A stretch of 64,000 nucleotides of DNA from Bog-473 sp963721585. Lineage in GTDB: Bacteria; Actinomycetota; Acidimicrobiia; Acidimicrobiales; RAAP-2. Under the pieces are notes generated by a model that was given only the letters and a program-made list of their open reading frames with translations, was not told where the DNA came from and did not search any database. The position numbers and the translations under genes are program-made. Shown piece by piece: positions 59,422 to 64,000 of this stretch. The stretch's first letter is position 1, and each line of letters starts with the position of its first letter. The DNA is taken from assembly GCA_963721585.1 (NCBI GenBank), contig CAVRJN010000008.1, positions 1,054,001 to 1,118,000 on the forward strand. Direction: 5' to 3'.

Positions 59422-59951
59422 GACGCCGAGGCCCCCTGACGGCGGTAGCCGAAGCCCGTGTAGGACTCGACCGCCACGAGTTCCCCGTCCTGGTTGGAGT
59501 ACACGACGTCGATCACCCAGAAGCGCCCGGTGCCGAGCTTCGTCGTCTTCTCGTCGCTGACGGAGCGCAGGACCTGGTGGGTGCGCAGCACGTCACCCAT
59601 GCGCACCGGCGTGTGGAATTCAATGGTGTCGTCCGTCATGACCGCCTCGGGCAACCCGAGCGCCGCCTTGAGATCGAAGTGCACCTGCAGGGGCAGTGCC
59701 TCCTGTGTTCGGCCCGGAGCCCAGTGGTGGGGCCGGAACCACACCGAGACCATGGACGGCGGCGCCGCCGGGCCTCCGGTCAACGCATCGGCCACCGCGT
59801 CGTCCCAGTAGAGCGGGTTGCCGTTCTCGACCGATGCGCACGAGGTCCACACGTAGGAGCGCTCGACGGGGAACTCCCCCACTTCCCTGTACTGCTCCTG
59901 GCCGATGAGGGCACGCATCCCGGCCAGTGCAGCCGTGACGTCCGCCGTCAT
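59418..59951 (-). CDS. MaoC-like (FAS1-type) hydratase, first of pair
   Basis: A 177-residue hotdog protein with VERSYVWTSCASVENGNPLY, then PPSMVSVWFRPHHWAPGRTQ and VLRTHQVLRSVSDEKTTKLG, GRFWVIDVVYSNQDGELV. It lacks a full D-x-x-P-x-H motif (ENGNPLYWDD replaces it), so it probably stabilises or binds substrate for the partner encoded next. It overlaps genes on both sides by 4 bp. The pair resembles the ChsH1/ChsH2 arrangement of sterol side-chain breakdown without the DUF35 extension. Confidence 0.85.
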   Translation of the reverse strand: MTADVTAALAGMRALIGQEQYREVGEFPVERSYVWTSCASVENGNPLYWDDAVADALTGGPAAPPSMVSVWFRPHHWAPGRTQEALPLQVHFDLKAALGLPEAVMTDDTIEFHTPVRMGDVLRTHQVLRSVSDEKTTKLGTGRFWVIDVVYSNQDGELVAVESYTGFGYRRQGASAS

Positions 59952-61135
59952 GCCACGACCTGCCGGCCCACCCAGCGGGCAACCGTCTCACCGTCCACGC
60001 CGGCCTCCTTCAAGAGGTGCTCCGTGTCTGTCTGCGTCATGTCCGGCAGAGTCACGGGCGCCCCGCTCGCAGGCCGCGCCATACCGGCCAACAGCGGCGC
60101 CAGCTGCTTCACCGCACCCTCCGAGGGATGCAACGCCTCGCCCACCACGCCCCTGGCGACGAACTGCGGCGACTCGGCCACCTCGGCGATGGAGAGTACG
60201 GGAGCGACGCAGGTATCCGCCCCGGCCAGCTCCGCTACCCACTCGTCACGCGTCCGACGGGCAAACGCGGCCACGAACGCCGACCGGATCTGGTCCTGCG
60301 CCGCGTCATCGAGCTGGAAGGCAACCAGCTCGGGCAAACCCAGCGCCTCGCACAGATTGGCGAAGAACTTCGCCTCGATAGCGCCCACCGCCAGCCACTT
60401 CCCGTCCGACCCCGCGTACGTCCCGTAACAGGCAAAACGGCCGGACAGGATGTCGTGGCCCGGCAGCACGTCCCCACCCAGAGCCAACTGCTCGTCGATG
60501 GCCAGCGACGTGAGCCACAGCACACCCTCCGCGACCGACACGTCGAGGTAGGCGCCGCGTCCCGTCGTCGCCCGACCAGCCAGGGCGGCCGTGACGGCGA
60601 GCGCGGCGTGCATGCCGCCCGCCGCCGCGTCGGCCACCGTGGCGCCCGGCAACGGTGGGGCACCCCCCACCCCCGGCGTGCTCATGGCCAGGAAGCCGCC
60701 TACGGCGAGGTAGTCGATGTCGTGCCCTGCCCACTGTGACGCCGGGCCGTCCTGGCCGTAGCCGCTCGTCGAGCAGTAGATGACGCCGGGATTGCGCTCG
60801 GACACCACCGAGTACCCCACACCCAGCCGGTCGACGACACCGGGCCGGAAGCTCTCCACGACCACGTCGGCCGCCGCAGCCAGGGACAGGAACGCTTCGC
60901 GCCCCTCGGGATCCTTCAAGTCGACCAGCACCCGCCGCATGCCCCGCTGCCCGGAATACGCGAAGTACTGCGGCACAATCGGGGCCGCGTCGGCCAAGGG
61001 CACGGGACCGACCTTCACGACCAACGCGCCGTAGTCGGCCAGCAGGCGCGTGCAACGCGCCGCCGGCCCGACCGTCGACAGGTCGAGCACCGTGACCCCC
61101 TCGAGGGGTCCGCCCACAGGAGAGACCGGCTCCAC
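59948..61135 (-). CDS. CaiB/BaiF family CoA transferase (family III)
   Basis: A 395-residue CoA transferase: PLEGVTVLDLSTVGPAARCT, LKDPEGREAFLSLAAAADVV, VESFRPGVVDRLGVGYSVVS, CSTSGYGQDGP and WAGHDIDYLAVGGFLAMST, where D in GHDIDYLA is the covalent aspartate of the family. Members act on carnitine, bile acids, oxalate or methylacyl-CoA (racemase branch); alpha-methylacyl-CoA racemase is possible. GTG 61135 starts two bases after the upstream acyl-CoA dehydrogenase stop. Second gene of the operon. Confidence 0.92.
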   Translation of the reverse strand: MEPVSPVGGPLEGVTVLDLSTVGPAARCTRLLADYGALVVKVGPVPLADAAPIVPQYFAYSGQRGMRRVLVDLKDPEGREAFLSLAAAADVVVESFRPGVVDRLGVGYSVVSERNPGVIYCSTSGYGQDGPASQWAGHDIDYLAVGGFLAMSTPGVGGAPPLPGATVADAAAGGMHAALAVTAALAGRATTGRGAYLDVSVAEGVLWLTSLAIDEQLALGGDVLPGHDILSGRFACYGTYAGSDGKWLAVGAIEAKFFANLCEALGLPELVAFQLDDAAQDQIRSAFVAAFARRTRDEWVAELAGADTCVAPVLSIAEVAESPQFVARGVVGEALHPSEGAVKQLAPLLAGMARPASGAPVTLPDMTQTDTEHLLKEAGVDGETVARWVGRQVVA

Positions 61136-61137
61136 GC

Positions 61138-62316
61138 TCAGAAGTTCTTCGGCAATCCCAGCTTGCGCCGGGCGATGATGTTCTTCTGGATCTCGGAGGC
61201 CCCGCCACCGATGGTGTCGATCACGGTGTAGCGGTAGGTCGATTCCGAGCGGCCGGCCATCGGCGCCTCCTCCGTCTTGACCCGCAGCTGCGATCCGGGC
61301 CCGGCGATGTCCATGGATGCATTGGCCAGGCGCTTGGAGAGCTCGGTTGCGAAGAGTTTGTACTCCGAGGCCTCCGCCGTCGGAGCGGCCCCGCCCTTGG
61401 ACGACTCGAAGACGAACTTGAGCCCCATGACCCGCGCCACCTCGAGCTGGGTGGCCAGCTGGGCCAGCCGCTGGCGGATGACCGGGTCGTCCTTCAACGG
61501 CACCCCGTCGCGCCTCGTCGTCCGCACGTACTCGACGAGCACCTCGAAACGCTGCTGCATGGGCGAGAGGGTGAACATGGTGAAGCGCTCGAGGTCGAGC
61601 GCCTCCGAGATGTACTGGAAGCCCCGCCCGACCTCTCCCACCACGTAGTCGTCGGGGACGAAGACGTCGTTGAGAAAGACCTCGTTGGTGCGCTCGTCCC
61701 CCATCGTCCAGATGGCGTTGACCGTGATGCCGGGCTGGTCGATCGGGACGAGGAAGAGCGTGATGCCGGCGTGCTTGGAGTCGGGATCGGTGCGACCGCC
61801 CACCCAGTACCACTCGGCGAAGTGGGCCGACGTGGTCCACGTCTTCTGGCCGTTGAGGATCCAGCCGCCGTCGTCGCGCGTGGCCTTGAGCTGCATGGAG
61901 GCGGCGTCGGAGCCGGCGTTGGGCTCGGAATAGCCGACGGCGAACTCGACCTCGTTGCGCAGGATCTTGGGGAGGAACTCCGCCTTCATCCGCTCATTGC
62001 CGTGGCGGATGATCGTCTTGCCGACGATGCCGACGCCCTTGCCGATCTGGGGGCCGCCCCGTCGGGCCAGCTGCTCGTTGAGGAGGTACTCGTACACGCC
62101 TTCCCCCTCGGTACCGCCGTACTCCTTGGGCCAGGTCATGCCGAGGTAGCCCCGCTCGCCCATCGAAGCCATGAAGGCCCGCCGCTTCGGGGTGTCGACG
62201 ATCTGGGCCATGTTCTCCCGTGTCACGTCGAAGACATCAGGATCGTCGTTGGCATCGAGAAAGGACTCGACCTCCTTCACGAAGGCCAGTTGCTCAGGCG
62301 AGAATTCGAACTCCAT
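61138..62316 (-). CDS. Acyl-CoA dehydrogenase
   Basis: A 392-residue FAD enzyme: EFEFSPEQLAFVKEVESFLD, GYLGMTWPKEYGGTEGEGVY, VEFAVGYSEPNAGSDAASMQ, LNGQKTWTTSAHFAEWYWVG and IDTIGGGASEIQKNIIARRK. The FAVGYSEPNAGSD flavin block and GGGASEIQ end are typical of FadE proteins in sterol and branched-chain oxidation. ATG 62316 is chosen over GTG 62328 because GGAGG lies five bases before it. First gene of the operon with CoA transferase, two MaoC proteins and the second dehydrogenase. Confidence 0.93.
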   Translation of the reverse strand: MEFEFSPEQLAFVKEVESFLDANDDPDVFDVTRENMAQIVDTPKRRAFMASMGERGYLGMTWPKEYGGTEGEGVYEYLLNEQLARRGGPQIGKGVGIVGKTIIRHGNERMKAEFLPKILRNEVEFAVGYSEPNAGSDAASMQLKATRDDGGWILNGQKTWTTSAHFAEWYWVGGRTDPDSKHAGITLFLVPIDQPGITVNAIWTMGDERTNEVFLNDVFVPDDYVVGEVGRGFQYISEALDLERFTMFTLSPMQQRFEVLVEYVRTTRRDGVPLKDDPVIRQRLAQLATQLEVARVMGLKFVFESSKGGAAPTAEASEYKLFATELSKRLANASMDIAGPGSQLRVKTEEAPMAGRSESTYRYTVIDTIGGGASEIQKNIIARRKLGLPKNF

Positions 62317-62998
62317 TGCTGCCTCCACGTGGCCGACGATCTGGACCTGACGAGGCGTCAGATTAGGCCGACATCATAGGGCACGCCCGCCAGTCCCCCC
62401 AGGCCGGAGCGGGGGGGTCGAACCGCTCAGCCCGGCAGACGCCTCGCAGGTGCGGGGCTCTTCCCGTGTATGTGAACAGTGGGCGGTTGCTCGCCACTCC
62501 AGGTGCTGACGGGAAATCGAGGTGCACGACCGGCGCACCGCTTCGGGAACGGGAACGCGACCTCGCCCCTTCACCTTCGTCCTCGGCGCCGATGGTCGGC
62601 CATGCTGCACGCGCCCAGGCATCGTTGCGGTGGGCACGGGCGCGTTCGAGCGTTCGGGTCCCTCAGCAGACGCTCGTCAGCAGACGCTCGTCGATCGGCC
62701 GCGTTCAACGACATCGGCCTCGGTCGCGTGTCAGCCGGGAATCTCTGGAAGATCCCTCGCGCCCGCCAGAGGAACGTGGTCCCCGCGCATCTCGTTCACC
62801 GGGCGAACGAAATAGTGATCACTCTTCTGCCGCGGCGACCTCGGTGGGGCTCGTGTTCGTTCGACGGCCCAACACGTTGCGGTCGAAATAGTCGAAACAA
62901 ACCGCACCCCGATGCGCGCTGTGTTCCTCGTGAAACAATTACCAAGAGGGGGTCCGCCACCACGCGCGCCGTCCTCCTGGCGTCTCAAGGAGAGGTGT
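62317..62998. other. Gene-poor stretch
   Basis: Nothing recognisable is encoded in about 680 bp upstream of the acyl-CoA dehydrogenase operon. Only short unrelated frames are open. A short duplication CAGACGCTCGT occurs twice near 62660-62690. Part must hold the operon promoter. Base composition drops below that of the coding DNA in 62870-62950. Confidence 0.5.
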
Positions 62999-63478
62999 TT
63001 ACAGCGGGCGTCGGCCGCACCGTCGCGTTAACACGCAACTCTCCAACCTGTTCGTGGCCACACGCCCACTCAATTCGATGAGGCTGGCGGTGAGCGAGAA
63101 TGCCTCGCGGATCAGACCGGTGGGAAGGGCCGTCACCATGCCGACACCGGACCAGGGCGACGAAGCCGGCGGAGAGCTCGAGGACGAGGAGGGTCCGGCG
63201 TTCGCACTCCCCGACTGGCCCATGTCCGTGGACCGTCGCGCGCCGGGACCGGCCTCGGCCTGCTCGGCCGGGGTGACCGCCGTGGCCGCGGGCGCTGCCG
63301 ATCCCAAGCCGGCGATGGCCCGGCTCGCCTCCGCTGGTCCGCCGCTGCGCGCCTCGTCGATCATCCCCTCGAACAGACCGCGCATTGAGACGCCGAGGCG
63401 CGCCGCCTCGGCCTCGACCCAGGCGCGCCGGTCGTGGTCGAGACGGATGCCTACAACGGTGGACTTCGAGGTCGCCAT
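62999..63478 (-). CDS. Ribbon-helix-helix (CopG-like) DNA-binding protein
   Basis: 159 residues from ATG 63478. The first 45 residues, KSTVVGIRLDHDRRAWVEAE, AARLGVSMRGLFEGMIDEA, match a ribbon-helix-helix unit with beta strand TVVGIRLD and helices around AEAARLGVS. The rest is a Ser/Ala-rich linker and a C-terminal segment ALPTGLIREAFSLTASLIEL of unknown role. Direct GTTTACA repeats lie just before the start, a likely autoregulatory site. No toxin or relaxase gene is visible before the window ends. The tail could be partly out of frame. Confidence 0.5.
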   Translation of the reverse strand: MATSKSTVVGIRLDHDRRAWVEAEAARLGVSMRGLFEGMIDEARSGGPAEASRAIAGLGSAAPAATAVTPAEQAEAGPGARRSTDMGQSGSANAGPSSSSSSPPASSPWSGVGMVTALPTGLIREAFSLTASLIELSGRVATNRLESCVLTRRCGRRPL

Positions 63479-63484
63479 GGCCCC

Positions 63485-63510
63485 GTTTACAGTAATCCTG
63501 GGTGTTTACA
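63485..63510. promoter_or_regulatory. Paired GTTTACA sites upstream of the ribbon-helix-helix gene
   Basis: GTTTACA occurs at 63485-63491 and 63504-63510, 19 bp apart start to start, i.e. nearly two helical turns. On the minus strand these read TGTAAAC. A third copy lies at 62997-63003 across the gene's stop codon, with GTG before it as at 63502. Confidence 0.5.
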
Positions 63511-63645
63511 TCAGCGGCGCAGAATGGTGGCAGCCAGGTGGTGGGCACCGGGGACGGAACTCCTTCCGAAGTGGCCGAGGCACCTACCAGCGACGGGTCG
63601 AGGCCAGTTCGACCGCTCGAGAGTCCTCCCGTCGGCTGCAGGCTG

Positions 63646-63885
63646 TCACCGCGTGCGTGCCCTGAGCGCCGGCCGAATCCGGTAGCCAGGCGGCGGCGGG
63701 ATCGGAAACCGATCCATGCCGATGGCGCCGCAGCGAACGTCCGCCACCCTCACCCTGGCGCCCAAGTGGCAACGCGCCCGCCGGGTGAAGCGCGAGCGGC
63801 GGCGACGCTCACCTTCACGCAGGACCCGGTTCATGGCCCCGGCCAAAGAGTGGGCACTCCGCCCAATCGGAACGTCCCTGTTCAT
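63646..63885 (-). CDS. Possible small basic protein, unsupported
   Basis: An 79-residue frame from ATG 63885 (MNRDVPIGRSAHSLAGAMNR, then an Arg-rich middle and IGMDRFPIPPPPGYRIR). No family is recognised, there is no ribosome site, and the Arg-rich text could simply be GC-rich noise. It is listed because it is the only plausible gene in 63479-64000 and because the GTGTTAACGC repeats lie directly upstream of it. Confidence 0.2.
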   Translation of the reverse strand: MNRDVPIGRSAHSLAGAMNRVLREGERRRRSRFTRRARCHLGARVRVADVRCGAIGMDRFPIPPPPGYRIRPALRARTR

Positions 63886-63889
63886 CGGT

Positions 63890-63920
63890 GTGTTAACGCG
63901 CCCATACAGGGTGTTAACGC
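63890..63920. repeat. Two GTGTTAACGC direct repeats, with an inverted copy at 63025
   Basis: GTGTTAACGC is found at 63890-63899 and 63911-63920, 21 bp apart (two helical turns). The reverse complement GCGTTAACAC lies at 63025-63034, near the end of the ribbon-helix-helix gene. Copies in such AT-containing words are unexpected by chance in this GC-rich DNA and may be protein-binding sites or element ends. Confidence 0.7.
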
Positions 63921-64000
63921 AAGCCGATCGGAGCGCCCAGCTCAGAGGATCCTCGCCTCGGCCCATCGCGAGGAATGTCCCTCAATCGGAGGGGCTGCGG

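Noticed and set aside
62405..62425. GGGTCGAACCG as part of a possible tRNA on the minus strand
   Set aside because: Flanking bases do not pair into T-arm or acceptor stems; sequence is simple GC-rich DNA.

Overview
The window is high-GC DNA with short, often 4-bp-overlapping gene junctions. It carries gatCAB and ileS, a Ser/Thr kinase with PASTA repeats, two F420-type luciferase-like oxidoreductases, SCP2, CaiB/BaiF, FadE and FadD proteins, and a secreted Gly-Trp beta-propeller protein. Together these point to an actinobacterium, with a soil or aquatic Acidimicrobiia-like lineage most likely. That lineage is inferred from gene content, not from a marker search. No rRNA, tRNA, CRISPR array or intact transposase was seen.

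Layout. 1-380: start of a membrane acyltransferase cut by the window edge. 650-4594: operon hydrolase-gatC-gatA-gatB. 4725-9315: SCP2 protein, then kinase, small Cys/His protein and MFS pump. 9386-13783: cysteine desulfurase, mnmA and ligA. 13837-19951: aldehyde dehydrogenase, acyl-CoA ligase divergent from a sirtuin, and a gamma-glutamyl-GABA hydrolase divergent from a PuuA-like glutamine synthetase (putative polyamine/GABA catabolism). 20012-27092: frameshifted methyltransferase, FGGY kinase, YceI/MarR divergon, SRPBCC, two SDRs (one frameshifted) and a VOC protein. 27095-34657: ileS, GNAT, MTHFR-like protein, HADs, thioredoxin-type glutathione peroxidase and quinone oxidoreductase. 34771-41239: accessory region with a secreted protein, a frameshifted SDR, a DksA-like zinc finger, a striking Ser-x-x repeat protein, TetR, a ruined SnoaL gene and the propeller protein. 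41306-47034: lipid/steroid-type CoA metabolism (thiolase, DUF35, NTF2, LLM, FMN oxidase, FadD). 47098-53698: HAD, signal peptidase I, small membrane proteins, thioesterase, DUF3052, methyltransferase, LLM, AlkX-like glycosylase. 53762-56715: SDR relic, HxlR, thioesterase relic, MarR-MFS efflux operon. 56826-62316: AlkB-like dioxygenase, then an operon of two acyl-CoA dehydrogenases, two MaoC proteins and a CoA transferase. 62317-64000: gene-poor, repeat-bearing end with a ribbon-helix-helix gene.

Two themes stand out. First, sixteen starts have a TAnnnT hexamer exactly 6 or 7 bases before the start codon, which implies widespread leaderless transcription and settles several start codons. Second, six genes are broken: three by apparent single-base indels and three by deletions. 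Two of the deletion relics keep intact regulators beside them, suggesting decay of accessory catabolic genes.
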